A stretch of 35,803 bases of DNA from an uncultured Gemmiger sp. (GCA_944386225.1 CALXAH010000073.1:1-35803); one strand, 5' to 3'. Shown: positions 17,401-25,318, counted from the first letter of the stretch. Notes: generated by a model from the letters alone, not told the origin. Numbers and translations are program-made.

Positions 17401-20400
17401 AGTGCCCGGAACTGCGTCTCATGGCGAAGCAAGCATTGAAGGGGCCGTGTACGACCTTTATGCCGCTGAGGATATTCTCCATCCCGATGGTGTGAGTGGT
17501 GTGGTTGACTACAGCAAGATCACCGATCAGGATGGTAACCCCATCTGGCATACCACAGTGCGCACCAACAGCGGCTGGGATGATTCCTACCTGCCCATCC
17601 TTTCCAAAGATCATCTGGTGGCGAGCGCCGAGATCAAGGATGGGGTGTTGGTGTTCGGAAATCTGTACCTGGGCAAATACTATTTGGTAGAGCGGGCTAC
17701 CGGCCTTGTGCTGCCCGTGGATACCAACAGCAAGTTCTACGTCACCGGTCAGTATCCTGAATTGAACCGCAAACTGGAGCCTACTGGTGAGTACTCTCCG
17801 CTGGAGGAGTATTATGGCGAATACACCGACTACGTTTATAAAAACCAGTACTCCGCCGTTGCTGAAGGACGTTCTCCGGAAGGCTTTAAGACCTACGACG
17901 GCTACTATCTGAGCTACGCCGAAGGTTACCTCTGCGATGAGATCAACCACTATGAAACCCTGTCCTATGGCGACGAATCCGGCTATGTAGTCCGGGAAGG
18001 CGAACAAAGCCTGGATGCAGTCCTGAAGGGCGGTTTTGAACTCCGTAAACTGGTAAGTACCACTGGCCCGGGCAGCCCCGCTCCCAAGCTGGAAGGCGCT
18101 GGTTTTACCGTCTACCGCATCCCCAATCTGAGCAAGGCGGACCAGTTCACCCGCAACCCGGACGGCAGCTACAATGTCCAAAGTGTGCTGGATGCCTACC
18201 GCAAGGACAACTACGACCCCGACACTCTGAAATATGATTTCACTGGCGAAGCCCAGGCGATCGCCCGGATGTTCGAGAGCGACGCCGATCTGGTGTACGC
18301 TTATAACGCGACTCTGACCGATGCAGGCGATTTCGCCAACGGCAGCGGTCTCGGCTGGGTACCTACTGGCACGACCAACGAATATCGTCTGAGCGAAATT
18401 TACACGAATGAGGAAGGCATCATTCGTGTGACCGGTCTGCCCTATGGCCAGTATCTCGTCGTTGAGACCACCATCCCGAAAGATGTGTTCCAGGCCGATC
18501 CCTTTGGCTTTAAGGTGGACAGCGACACGCCCCAGAGTATCTTCTGTCAGCCTAATGGTAGTGTAACAGAGCCCAGCAACAGCTATGTGACCTACAACAT
18601 CTTGGATGAGGAGATGGAAGGCTACTTGAAGCTGGTCAAGGTGGACGCCGAGACTGGCAAGGCTGTCAAGCTGGCCAATACTGCATTTGCCATCTATAAG
18701 CTTAATGATGATGGAAGCAGGGAACGCCTGTCCATGATCGACCCCGACAGCGGTGATCCCACTGTCAAAACCGATGTGTTCTATACCGATGAGAATGGTA
18801 TGATGAAGACGCCCGAAAAACTGCCTTTGGGGCGTTATCTCATTGAAGAGCTGGAAGGCCCGAACGGATTCTTCAACGATGAGCAGTATACTGTAGAGTT
18901 CGAGATTTCGTCCGACTCCGCCTGGGAAGTGATTGGCAATGCTGTCAACGGCATGGATGAGTATATTCTCACCCAGGAGTACATCAACCACGAGTCCCTC
19001 GGCAAACTCACCATTCGAAAAATCGGTGAAGTCCTGATGGGCTGGCAGGAAGATGAGGGTGACATCCTTGATCCCGAATACTCCGGCATGGCGCGTCCTG
19101 GACATTTTGTTTATGAAGATCGTCCAATTCCTGGTGCGCAGTATACCATTACTGCCAATGAAGATATCTATACCCAGGATCGGCAGACTGATGCCGAAGG
19201 CAACCGTACCCTGTGGTATGCCAAGGGTGACGTTGTGGCCGTAGTCACCACCGGCAACGGCACCAGCGATATCAACGTGTTCCGCCCTGGCCGCACTCAG
19301 GCCACCTACGATTTCCTCAGTGTGATCCACGACGGTACGATCGGAGAAGTCACCGTGACTCTGCCGCTTGGAAGCTACCACATTGAGGAGACCAACCCGC
19401 CCTATGGTTATACCGGCACTGCTCAGAGCTACGATGTTGTCTTCACTTGGGACAACCAGACCAACAGCGTGGTTATGGCACAGAGCATCACCAGCACGGA
19501 TGCGGACGGCAATGCCACCACGACCGAGTTTGAGGTCATCAATGCAGAGGATGCCACTGCAGAGTTCGCTGAACAGCAGACTCTGAAATTCCACAACGAC
19601 CGCGTGAAACCTGAGATTGATATCTACAAGAAGGATATCAAAACTGGTGAACTGGTCGCAGGTGCGGTCTACAACCTGATTTCCACCGATAATATCTACA
19701 ATGCAGATGGCAAACTGCTCTTCCACGCCGGGGATCTGATTGCTACCTCTGCGCCGACGGATGAAAACGGTCACACCACCTTCATTTGCGATCTGCCGAT
19801 GCGCGGCCAGTACTATGGTGTCGATGGCGTCTATATCCCTGAAAACATCTACGGCACTGACGCTGATCACACCAAGAACAGCGGCAACTATATCATTCGC
19901 GAGATTAAGGCGCCGGACGGCTATTATCTGGACGCTCCGGATGCAGAGATTACCTTCACCTATGCAGGCGCAGAATCCGCTACTGTCACCATTGAATCGA
20001 CTTTCCAGAATGATGCTACGTCCTTCCACGTTTCCAAGCGCGAGCTGACTGGGGATGAGGAACTTCCCGGAGCAAAACTCACGATCAAAGATACGGACGG
20101 CAATGTGGTCCGGGAATGGATCAGTGGTGAAGAACCTGTGGAGATCCGCGGTCTGCTCTTCGACAAGGTATATACCCTGACCGAGACAAACCCGGCACCT
20201 AGTTATGCGCTTGCAGAAGACATCCGGTTCAAACTGGTTCAGAGTAAGAATGAGGACGGCGATCTCATCAATGCTGCAGATGTTTATGTCTGCACCGGTA
20301 AGGACTGGTTGATCTTTGACCACTGGGAGAAGATGGAAGACGGCATGGTGGTTATGCGTGATGATATCATCCGTGTTGAGATTTCCAAGCAGGACATCAC

Positions 20401-20836
20401 CACCAAGCAGGAATTGCCTGGTGCCCACCTGGTCATCAAAGACGAGAACGGCAATGTGGTTGCCAGCTGGGTCTCCTCGGATAAGCCCTACTACATCGAA
20501 AAACTCCCCGCCGGCAAGTATGTGCTGATCGAGGAGAGCGCACCTGATGGGTATCTGGTCGCAGAGAAGATTGAGTTTGAGGTCAAACCCACTGGCGAGA
20601 TCCAGACTGTCATCATGTATGACAGCCGCGTTCCCACTCCTGAGCAGCCTACTCCGGAACCCCCGACTCCGACCCCACCGACACTGCCTCAGACCGGTGA
20701 CCTGCCCTGGCTGCCGGTTGCGCTCGGCGTTGTAGCCGCTGGAGCCGCTGTCGGTATTCTGGTTATGAGTCGCAAACGCGACCTTGCCCTGCGCGACGAT
20801 GATTCGAAGCAGGAGCAGCAGGATCACGAGCAATGA
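14441..20836 (+). CDS. LPXTG-anchored multi-domain CnaB/SpaA-type adhesin with possible thioester domain
   Basis: The protein has 2131 residues. A signal peptide (1 to about 30, ending TVLAEE) is followed by a Ser/Glu/Pro spacer (to about 85) and a helical Ala-rich region (about 85-185). A folded head (about 285-660) has Cys419-Cys420 (YCCTHG) and Gln485 (EVQRWIIS), candidate partners of an internal thioester. A short Ala-rich helix lies near 665-705. About eight CnaB/SpaA-like domains follow, each starting near a Lys and ending in an E-x-x-x-P-x-G-Y-type strand (starts near 756, 961, 1198, 1396, 1523, 1726, 1863, 1979). The end has LPQTG (2082-2086), a membrane segment and a charged tail. 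It would be linked to the wall by the adjacent sortase and may bring mating cells together. The start ATG 14441 has GGAGG upstream. Confidence 0.92.
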   Translation: MKKYKFRHRFTALLLAFLMCMSLMPATVLAEEIPASSEVSSVSESASEPQPDSSSVPESEVASEASSAATSESASTSTEEPAPDSPTLSEQAQAFIAAVDALDRESILSAINSWALASQAWQADKENPDLIAALDEATVLSDEASAPVTAAEDLYLSLTEEEKANEAVAAAYSALAALVVTMQATIENPSVPSEGDGGDDAGSPPDLEEIHQMLYGDLPDAPTDSYMGSYGLPVATGDTKIGISHWNDDPSVAIGYMDSEALNSDGLSITVPRQAGESFAIVPIFVQVEYPANNSTSQIILPEDVVLLDYSGNPADEQTTAAILNSSYVESSAATTGIYVQADHDFAVTFRYNAPDGSSLEKTLNVHLEGETETQPTKANGISTYEARPEPDVKTGKITSVQKVNGSWLIWFNGQEAYCCTHGAKGSPNGCPTYNYSHTSIVTAAQYTPGDHFSNQVNIWGGLGQLSLGLMSADAAMDSVYDEVQRWIISNYPDSVPAQSYIRSFEQMSNGVSTYVAESDYYTYIYQPPISGWQTVALIGPPTGSIDPDIPPAGAEYYASWSASPQTASGSFDANYTVNVDKQQLETGEKVDGATIEIEPLEKGGTIDGGNWSITPADKQTVTTSGHTMDDDYQDNGGDASASWSLHYSVTKTSTSSRSGSEGPYSSQAEADAAAASAKASAESELRAEAQGMVDRAIAAAKSELASIDFRFDETVVPVGFEFYDGEHGSKQTISVPMDSSDEYLMRNDEWSLQVNIRKTDSETGETIASDAEYEVFEWDVVSQMYIPFHAEKPREATAPTYNGYHVVRNEDGTYSVANSTDYGTEFDTSRTMYYTQRNQGRFIIVETKAPDGYFGDWTDIEHPGEPGTPFGKRAYYIEITKDNDGSVIWLDNADYNADISTSYTGGTKLTFDGREATVTIYGQPQDAGRTYVTDSTGLANNEDSYTMIPQDNVFQNDRVLGEIILAKSDLDQLRPTPMSENGEDWEVPGTASHGEASIEGAVYDLYAAEDILHPDGVSGVVDYSKITDQDGNPIWHTTVRTNSGWDDSYLPILSKDHLVASAEIKDGVLVFGNLYLGKYYLVERATGLVLPVDTNSKFYVTGQYPELNRKLEPTGEYSPLEEYYGEYTDYVYKNQYSAVAEGRSPEGFKTYDGYYLSYAEGYLCDEINHYETLSYGDESGYVVREGEQSLDAVLKGGFELRKLVSTTGPGSPAPKLEGAGFTVYRIPNLSKADQFTRNPDGSYNVQSVLDAYRKDNYDPDTLKYDFTGEAQAIARMFESDADLVYAYNATLTDAGDFANGSGLGWVPTGTTNEYRLSEIYTNEEGIIRVTGLPYGQYLVVETTIPKDVFQADPFGFKVDSDTPQSIFCQPNGSVTEPSNSYVTYNILDEEMEGYLKLVKVDAETGKAVKLANTAFAIYKLNDDGSRERLSMIDPDSGDPTVKTDVFYTDENGMMKTPEKLPLGRYLIEELEGPNGFFNDEQYTVEFEISSDSAWEVIGNAVNGMDEYILTQEYINHESLGKLTIRKIGEVLMGWQEDEGDILDPEYSGMARPGHFVYEDRPIPGAQYTITANEDIYTQDRQTDAEGNRTLWYAKGDVVAVVTTGNGTSDINVFRPGRTQATYDFLSVIHDGTIGEVTVTLPLGSYHIEETNPPYGYTGTAQSYDVVFTWDNQTNSVVMAQSITSTDADGNATTTEFEVINAEDATAEFAEQQTLKFHNDRVKPEIDIYKKDIKTGELVAGAVYNLISTDNIYNADGKLLFHAGDLIATSAPTDENGHTTFICDLPMRGQYYGVDGVYIPENIYGTDADHTKNSGNYIIREIKAPDGYYLDAPDAEITFTYAGAESATVTIESTFQNDATSFHVSKRELTGDEELPGAKLTIKDTDGNVVREWISGEEPVEIRGLLFDKVYTLTETNPAPSYALAEDIRFKLVQSKNEDGDLINAADVYVCTGKDWLIFDHWEKMEDGMVVMRDDIIRVEISKQDITTKQELPGAHLVIKDENGNVVASWVSSDKPYYIEKLPAGKYVLIEESAPDGYLVAEKIEFEVKPTGEIQTVIMYDSRVPTPEQPTPEPPTPTPPTLPQTGDLPWLPVALGVVAAGAAVGILVMSRKRDLALRDDDSKQEQQDHEQ

Positions 20837-21561
20837 GGTACTTTCTAAAAGGATTTCTCTATGGAATACTGGGGATTTCTTTGATTGGCCTGATCTGGCT
20901 TATGATTGTCCGACCGCAGCTGACCGCCCGGGATGCTGCGGAACTAAAAGATGAGTATTCTGAAACTGTCTCCGGGGCCACAAGCCCCGGAGATTCTGTT
21001 GGAGAGGAGTCTTCCGTAGATATCCGCGCTATGCAGCGACAGTACCCGGATATCAAAGCTTGGCTCACTGTACCGGGGACAGTAATCGATTATCCTGTTA
21101 TGCAGAGCAGTGCGGATGATCCGGAGCACTATCTCCGACGCAATTACGATGATACTTGGCGTATGGCAGGCAGCCTGTTTTTTCAATACGACTGTACACT
21201 TGATTCACGCAATTTGGTGATTTTTGGTCACAACATGTCGGATGGATCGATGTTTGCGTGCCTTCGCAATATGTTTGATGCAGAATTCCGCGAAGAGCAT
21301 TCACAGATTATACTGCATACGGCAGATAGCACACGCTATTTCCGCGTTGTGTCCGCGATGAAAACGGACTTAACACGGCTTCCGTTTAACCAAACCATGT
21401 TCCAAAGCGATAATGACTTCCTTACATTTGCAGAGCAAATGCTGCAGGATACCGATGCCATGCCCAATAGCAACCTCACACTACTTACACTCATCACTTG
21501 TGCATATGACTGGGACGGAGCCAGAACAGTAGTTGTGGCGGTTGAAACGAATGAGGAGTGA
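20833..21561 (+). CDS. srtB: Class B sortase
   Basis: The protein has 242 residues with one N-terminal membrane segment (about 6-27) and the catalytic domain outside the cell. The triad is visible: His133 in FGHNM, Cys223 in TLITCAYDW and Arg231 in GARTVVVA. The TLITC and WLTVPGTVIDYPVMQ blocks and overall length fit class B. Sortases cut the sorting motif and join the protein to the wall or to another pilin. The start overlaps the adhesin stop (ATGA), so the enzyme is coupled to its likely substrate. An LPQTG motif is more typical of class A substrates, but class B enzymes with such motifs are known in Clostridia; the pairing is inferred from the overlap. Confidence 0.92.
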   Translation: MRYFLKGFLYGILGISLIGLIWLMIVRPQLTARDAAELKDEYSETVSGATSPGDSVGEESSVDIRAMQRQYPDIKAWLTVPGTVIDYPVMQSSADDPEHYLRRNYDDTWRMAGSLFFQYDCTLDSRNLVIFGHNMSDGSMFACLRNMFDAEFREEHSQIILHTADSTRYFRVVSAMKTDLTRLPFNQTMFQSDNDFLTFAEQMLQDTDAMPNSNLTLLTLITCAYDWDGARTVVVAVETNEE

Positions 21562-21842
21562 TTATTTGTAGAACTGTATTGGCGTTCACGAAGGGGATGA
21601 GACAGACGGAGCATCTGTTGGATAGACTGGCGCGGGAACAGGATACTGTGGTATCAAATCTGCGCCTTGTGATGTATTACCGTCACAATACAATACTCAA
21701 GCTGATCTGCATGCCGAATAAAGAAAGTGTTTCTCTTCCGGAATGGTCGAGAACATTATCTTACTTGGCTGAAACAAACCTTTCTATCAATTCCTACGAT
21801 GAAGTTGACATGGTTTTGAATGAACTTTTCAAATCATCGTGA
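21558..21842 (+). CDS. Small protein of unknown function downstream of the sortase
   Basis: The protein has up to 94 residues, with no signal or membrane segment, and includes LLDRLAREQDTVVSNLRLVM and YDEVDMVLNELFKSS. The start is uncertain. GTG 21558 overlaps the sortase stop (GTGA), as with other coupled genes here, but the GAGGAG just before it touches the codon; ATG 21597 is an alternative that also has poor spacing. I do not recognise a family. The tight placement between sortase and the next secreted protein suggests it is translated as part of the surface module. Confidence 0.5.
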   Translation: MIICRTVLAFTKGMRQTEHLLDRLAREQDTVVSNLRLVMYYRHNTILKLICMPNKESVSLPEWSRTLSYLAETNLSINSYDEVDMVLNELFKSS

Positions 21843-21865
21843 CCTTAATATCCAGAGGAGGCAGA

Positions 21866-22327
21866 ATGAAAGCGAGAACAACCATATTGCTGGTGCTCCT
21901 TTGTTTATGCATCTTTATGGGCCAAACAGCTTATGCGGATACCGACGGTACCGAATTGCAAATACTGGAACCGTCGTACCTTGAAATTCAATTGGGCATA
22001 GACTGGGCCGGCACCGAGTTTCAGCTCCGTACAGATATGGGGCTCTATCCAGACACCATCCAAGTTGATGAAAATGGAATACTCCATTTGGAGATAGGCG
22101 GAAGCAAAAATTATCTTCTCTCAAATCTGTCGGATGATACGCTGACGGTTACGCTCCCGGAGGAAACAGGTGTGTCCTCCGCACTGGCCCAGGAGGAGCA
22201 ACGTGACACGAACGCAGACAAGGAAACATGGCCGATATTTGTGATGGTCGGAGTGTTGGTTTTTGCCATAGGCGTTTGTGTCGGAATAGGAGGTGGTATT
22301 GCTTACTGCAATATTGGGAAGCGATGA
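21866..22327 (+). CDS. Secreted or cell-surface membrane-anchored protein
   Basis: The protein has 153 residues. A signal peptide (1 to about 28, ending AYADTDG) leads into a short extracellular domain with beta-strand character (LQILEPSYLEIQLGIDWAG, then LHLEIGGSKNYLLS). A C-terminal membrane segment (about 122-146, Gly-rich) and the tail CNIGKR follow. LPEETG near residue 101 resembles a sorting signal but has one extra residue and lies too far from the membrane segment. The start ATG 21866 has GAGGAGG upstream. It is probably the last gene of the surface module; its function is unknown. Confidence 0.65.
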   Translation: MKARTTILLVLLCLCIFMGQTAYADTDGTELQILEPSYLEIQLGIDWAGTEFQLRTDMGLYPDTIQVDENGILHLEIGGSKNYLLSNLSDDTLTVTLPEETGVSSALAQEEQRDTNADKETWPIFVMVGVLVFAIGVCVGIGGGIAYCNIGKR

Positions 22328-22384
22328 AAACGCTCCCAGACTGATTTTAAAACGCAACATACAAAACGATTGGTAATAATCGCA

Positions 22385-22408
22385 TTGTTATAATCGAATA
22401 TATAACAA
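22385..22408. promoter_or_regulatory. Palindromic operator candidate upstream of the DUF3268/sigma unit
   Basis: TTGTTATA (22385-22392) and TATAACAA (22401-22408) form a perfect 8-bp inverted repeat with an 8-base centre. It ends seven bases before the -35 box at 22415, the usual place for an activator or repressor of that promoter. No regulator can be assigned to it. Confidence 0.5.
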
Positions 22409-22414
22409 ATAGGC

Positions 22415-22443
22415 TTGACAATCGCCGTTTGGTATGCTATTCT
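22415..22443 (+). promoter_or_regulatory. Sigma-70 promoter of the leader RNA/DUF3268/sigma unit
   Basis: The -35 box is TTGACA (perfect), the spacer is 17 bases, and the -10 box is TATTCT (22438-22443). Transcription would start near 22450. It separates this unit from the transfer and surface operon upstream. Confidence 0.7.
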
Positions 22444-22446
22444 GAA

Positions 22447-22680
22447 GATGTGGCAGGGGCTTGCGCTCAGGCATACAGTCTCTTCGGAAGAGCTCCCGGA
22501 GTCAGACCCTCCCTGCGGGCGGGGAATTGTATCGGATTTCGCGCAATGAGCGATCCACACGGCGCAAGTCACATCTGATCATTTTAGAGCCGGAAGGCTG
22601 CTGGGATCAGCAAGATGCTGGAGATGAATATGAAATCTCCTTTGCCATCTTGTTTCCCATGCGGTTTTCCGGCTCTTTTT
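22447..22680 (+). ncRNA. Structured leader RNA (DUF3268-motif-like) ending in a terminator
   Basis: About 230 transcribed bases without a credible gene lie between a good promoter and the DUF3268 gene. Visible pairings are GATGTG (22447-22452) with CACATC (22570-22575), CTTGCGC (22460-22466) with GCGCAAG (22562-22568), hairpin CTCTT/AAGAG (22480-22492), and GCAGGG (22453-22458) with CCCTGC (22511-22516). The last pairing would be a pseudoknot. TTGCGC also has a second partner, GCGCAA at 22541-22546, so two folds compete. A terminator stem follows at 22587-22675. A conserved 'DUF3268 RNA motif' upstream of DUF3268 genes has been described in the literature (from memory); this locus has that arrangement, but the match to its consensus is not checked. 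The outer helix depends on the exact start of transcription. Confidence 0.6.
22587..22680 (+). terminator. Compound intrinsic terminator at the end of the leader RNA
   Basis: GAGCCGGAA (22587-22595) pairs with TTCCGGCTC (22667-22675), followed by TTTTT and a further T run to 22687. Inside are nested stems AAGATG/CATCTT (22612-22617 with 22646-22651) and GGAGAT/ATCTCC (22620-22625 with 22635-22640). It stands directly before the DUF3268 gene, so premature termination is the likely control point. Confidence 0.75.
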
Positions 22681-22710
22681 CTATTTTTAGCTGAATAGAG
22701 GAACCTCATA

Positions 22711-23163
22711 ATGAGAAAAAACAAAAAGAAAGGGAATAATCCTAGTAAAATGCGCTGCCCTTATTGTGGGGCACCTATGATTCTGCGGAGCGCCGATGGG
22801 ATCTATAAAGACAATTCGCAGCACAATACTCTGTATGTTTGTAGAAACTATCCCGAGTGCGATACCTATGTCCGCACGCGGCCTGGCACCGCGCAGCCAT
22901 TAGGCACTCCAGCAAACCGTGAGTTGAGGGCATTAAGAATTCAAGCCCATCGCTGTTTTGATGCGATTCATCAGAACGGATACATGACAAAGAGAGATGC
23001 CTATGTCTGGCTTGCCGCTCTCCTTCAGGCGCCTCAATCGCAGGCACATATCGGTTTTTTGAGTGAGTATTCCTGCCGTAGGGTTATAGATGAGAGCACT
23101 CGTATGCTACAGCAGTGTGCGCAGCGTGCTGCAATTCGATCCAGCAAGGAGGTGCTTTCATGA
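22711..23163 (+). CDS. DUF3268 (zinc-finger-containing) protein
   Basis: The protein has 150 residues. The N-terminal zinc-ribbon has Cys16 and Cys19 (CPYCG), Cys44 (YVC) and Cys50 (PEC), followed by the family's TYVRTRPGTAQPLGTPAN region and a helical C-terminus (RIQAHRCFDAI, AHIGFLSEYSCRRVI). This matches PF11672/DUF3268 as I know it. The family is of unknown function, common on Firmicute phages and ICEs, and looks like a nucleic-acid or protein-binding zinc module. The start ATG 22711 has GAGGAA upstream. The gene follows a terminator-bearing leader and its stop overlaps the next start (ATGA), so it is coupled to the sigma-like factor. Confidence 0.85.
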   Translation: MRKNKKKGNNPSKMRCPYCGAPMILRSADGIYKDNSQHNTLYVCRNYPECDTYVRTRPGTAQPLGTPANRELRALRIQAHRCFDAIHQNGYMTKRDAYVWLAALLQAPQSQAHIGFLSEYSCRRVIDESTRMLQQCAQRAAIRSSKEVLS

Positions 23164-23693
23164 AACTGAACAACGCACAGTGTACCCTTGTTACAGAGAA
23201 TCTCAGACTGGTTCATAAAGTCATCCACGACAAAGTACATAGTCCCCAGCAATTGGGTATGTTTTCTTACGATGATCTATTTCAGATTGGATGTATCGGA
23301 CTGTGCAAAGCTGCAGCAACAGATAAGGGTGGTGTATTCTCCACTTATGCGTATCGTTTGATTTGGAATGAGATCTGCTCTGCTTTGGAGTATGCCTCAG
23401 TCCGAACTACAAGAGAGGCTTTGACTGATCCGGATATTATGGGGCAATCTGTTACCAAGGCTGCACTACCAGAGATTGATTTTATTGATCTCAATACCTT
23501 GCTTGACAAAGCAGAACATGAGGCTTCCGGTGTGACCGCCAAAGGTATTCGTGCTCTAAGACTGAAAGCAAGGGGTTATACAAGCCGGGAGATTGGGCAA
23601 ATTATGGGAGCCCCAGCTAACCATGTAACCGCATGGGTTGCCAAAGCACGCGCATATCTCAAGACATGTAAGGAATTCCATTCTTTTGTGTAA
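23160..23693 (+). CDS. Sigma-70-family-like RNA polymerase sigma factor, element-encoded
   Basis: The protein has 177 residues. A region-2-like part spans about 10-80 (LRLVHKVIHDKV, FSYDDLFQIGCIGLCKAA, FSTYAYRLIWNEI), the core-binding and -10-recognition block of sigma-70 proteins. A C-terminal helix-turn-helix (about 130-165, YTSREIGQIMGAPANHVTAW) fits region 4. Region 3 is short or absent, so it is a minimal sigma factor. The start ATG 23160 has AAGGAGG upstream and overlaps the DUF3268 stop. It would redirect polymerase to element promoters or to spore-type promoters; the target is unknown. Confidence 0.8.
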   Translation: MKLNNAQCTLVTENLRLVHKVIHDKVHSPQQLGMFSYDDLFQIGCIGLCKAAATDKGGVFSTYAYRLIWNEICSALEYASVRTTREALTDPDIMGQSVTKAALPEIDFIDLNTLLDKAEHEASGVTAKGIRALRLKARGYTSREIGQIMGAPANHVTAWVAKARAYLKTCKEFHSFV

Positions 23694-23697
23694 AAAA

Positions 23698-23735
23698 CAG
23701 CTGGTGCCTCCTGATGGAAGACACCAGCTGTTTTT
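23698..23735. terminator. Bidirectional intrinsic terminator between convergent genes
   Basis: CAGCTGGTG (23698-23706) pairs perfectly with CACCAGCTG (23722-23730). A run of A precedes it (23692-23697) and a run of T follows (23731-23735), so it can end both the plus-strand sigma gene and the minus-strand ABC permease gene. Confidence 0.85.
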
Positions 23736-23746
23736 CTTCAGTATCC

Positions 23747-25318
23747 TTATGTTCGAAGCCGGAAAGTTCGAGGTGCGTATTTATAGACCAGCACACTGGC
23801 AACTGCGCAGTACAGCACGCAAAAGGCGATGCATGCAACACCGAACACCAAAATGGGCAGCCGAAGATTCATCAGGGCGTAACATCCCACATACGTCAGG
23901 ACCATGACGATGCGGTAGGTACCACTTTTCATCTCCGTCCCCGCCGTGTAGGGCTGGAGCAGATAGTAAACGGTGAGATAGTGGATAGAGAAAAAGACAC
24001 TCATTGCTGTCACAGAACACACCAGGACTACATAGTTCAATGGATTTTCCGTGCCACCGGACACATACAGAATCGCCGAGAGCCCGGCGCCGATGACTAG
24101 AGCCGGCACGGCATTGATTTTGATGATTTCCCGTAACCGGATCTGAAACAGCCTCAGCACAAACTTGGGCTTCTTGTAGAACGAGTATGTCAGCAAACTG
24201 TGGTCACAGTTCATAAACAGCGCATTTGTAAAGCCAGTGCCACGGTTGATCAGGTACATAATAAAGGCAAAGTAAGGAAGCCAAGTCATAACCATCTCGT
24301 TGATGTCTGCCTTCAACTCTGGTTTGATGGTCATGAAAAACAAAACTCCGCAGCAGAGGATGGCACAGATTCCAGCGATCCGGAGCGTTGAGCGCCACAG
24401 GATCTTGCGATGCCGCTTGATGAACAACTCGTTGAGAAATTCAAATCCATTTTTCTGACTGGTGATGGTGAGATCTGCGGAGATAACTTTTTCATTAGCG
24501 GTTTTCATCGCCTTCTGAACCGCATCAATTTGGGTAAACAGACCAGCCAGCAGTTCCTGATTGATCTCCCGATAATAACGGAATAAGAGGATCTGGCGGA
24601 GCCCCAGTAAGCCTGCCGGGATGCAGAGGACCCACAGAACGGCAGATACCTTGAGCGGCAGCACCGCCCCAACCAGCAAAGGCAGATAGGCCAGAGGCAA
24701 CAGGACAGCAGTCAGCAGCCATGGCCATTTTTTCAATTTGCTGTCGTTGCGCACATGGCCGGTTTGTGCATAGTCCCACAGAGAATAGGAATCCACCGCC
24801 AGCTTTGTTCCTGCAACAGCAAATGGAATCAACAAACACAGCCACAAAGGGACTTCCCGGCCAAGGCCGAACACAAGTACCCATGGTAAGAAACCGACAA
24901 TTCCTTTCAATAGGTAATATCCGTAATTGACCAGAGTGTACTCCCGGGCATTCATTCGAAGCAAAATCATGGCATAATATTTGTCCCGTGTTGCATCGAA
25001 CATATTGGTGTGCATGAAAGAGCCTATCAGCGTCAGAAGCAATAGGACGTGCAGAAATGCCTCTTTTGACTGAAGCTCCGGACGGACCAGTTCCAGACCG
25101 CAGACCATAACAAAGAAGTAGAGGTACTTGAAGAGAAAAATGGTGATCAGTTCCCATAGTGCCGTCAGAACATTGGCAAAGACCTTCAAACCGCGCACTT
25201 GATACAGGGTTTCTGGCAAAAGCCGTTTTAGCAGCGGGATCTGCTTGAGAGAGTGCAGAATGGCATTCACCCGATAGGTGTTCTTTAGGGAAAAGGATAG
25301 CCGCAATGTATTAAGCAT
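23747..25318 (-). CDS. ABC-2-type transporter permease
   Basis: The protein has 523 residues and about 12 membrane segments in two sets, with a cytosolic loop near 250-290 (YYREINQELLAGLFTQIDAV). It begins MLNTLRLSFSLKNTYRVNAI. The length is typical of the large permeases that pair with a separate ATPase in Firmicute export systems. The start ATG 25318 lies inside the end of the ATPase gene (8-base overlap) with GAGGAA upstream, so the two are coupled. Export rather than import is expected because no binding protein is present. The substrate is unknown; small proteins encoded nearby are possible partners. Confidence 0.78.
   Translation of the reverse strand: MLNTLRLSFSLKNTYRVNAILHSLKQIPLLKRLLPETLYQVRGLKVFANVLTALWELITIFLFKYLYFFVMVCGLELVRPELQSKEAFLHVLLLLTLIGSFMHTNMFDATRDKYYAMILLRMNAREYTLVNYGYYLLKGIVGFLPWVLVFGLGREVPLWLCLLIPFAVAGTKLAVDSYSLWDYAQTGHVRNDSKLKKWPWLLTAVLLPLAYLPLLVGAVLPLKVSAVLWVLCIPAGLLGLRQILLFRYYREINQELLAGLFTQIDAVQKAMKTANEKVISADLTITSQKNGFEFLNELFIKRHRKILWRSTLRIAGICAILCCGVLFFMTIKPELKADINEMVMTWLPYFAFIMYLINRGTGFTNALFMNCDHSLLTYSFYKKPKFVLRLFQIRLREIIKINAVPALVIGAGLSAILYVSGGTENPLNYVVLVCSVTAMSVFFSIHYLTVYYLLQPYTAGTEMKSGTYRIVMVLTYVGCYALMNLRLPILVFGVACIAFCVLYCAVASVLVYKYAPRTFRLRT

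Noticed and set aside
15659-20833. Very long open frame (1724 residues) on the minus strand
   Set aside because: It lies exactly antisense to the LPXTG adhesin, lacks a ribosome site and recognisable domains, and is explained by the codon bias of the plus-strand gene.
22160-22185. LPEETG in the small secreted protein as a sorting signal
   Set aside because: It has one residue too many for LPXTG and is separated from the membrane segment by over 15 residues.
22461-22694. 77-residue plus-strand frame within the leader RNA
   Set aside because: No ribosome site, and it spans the helices and terminator; the region is better explained as structured RNA.
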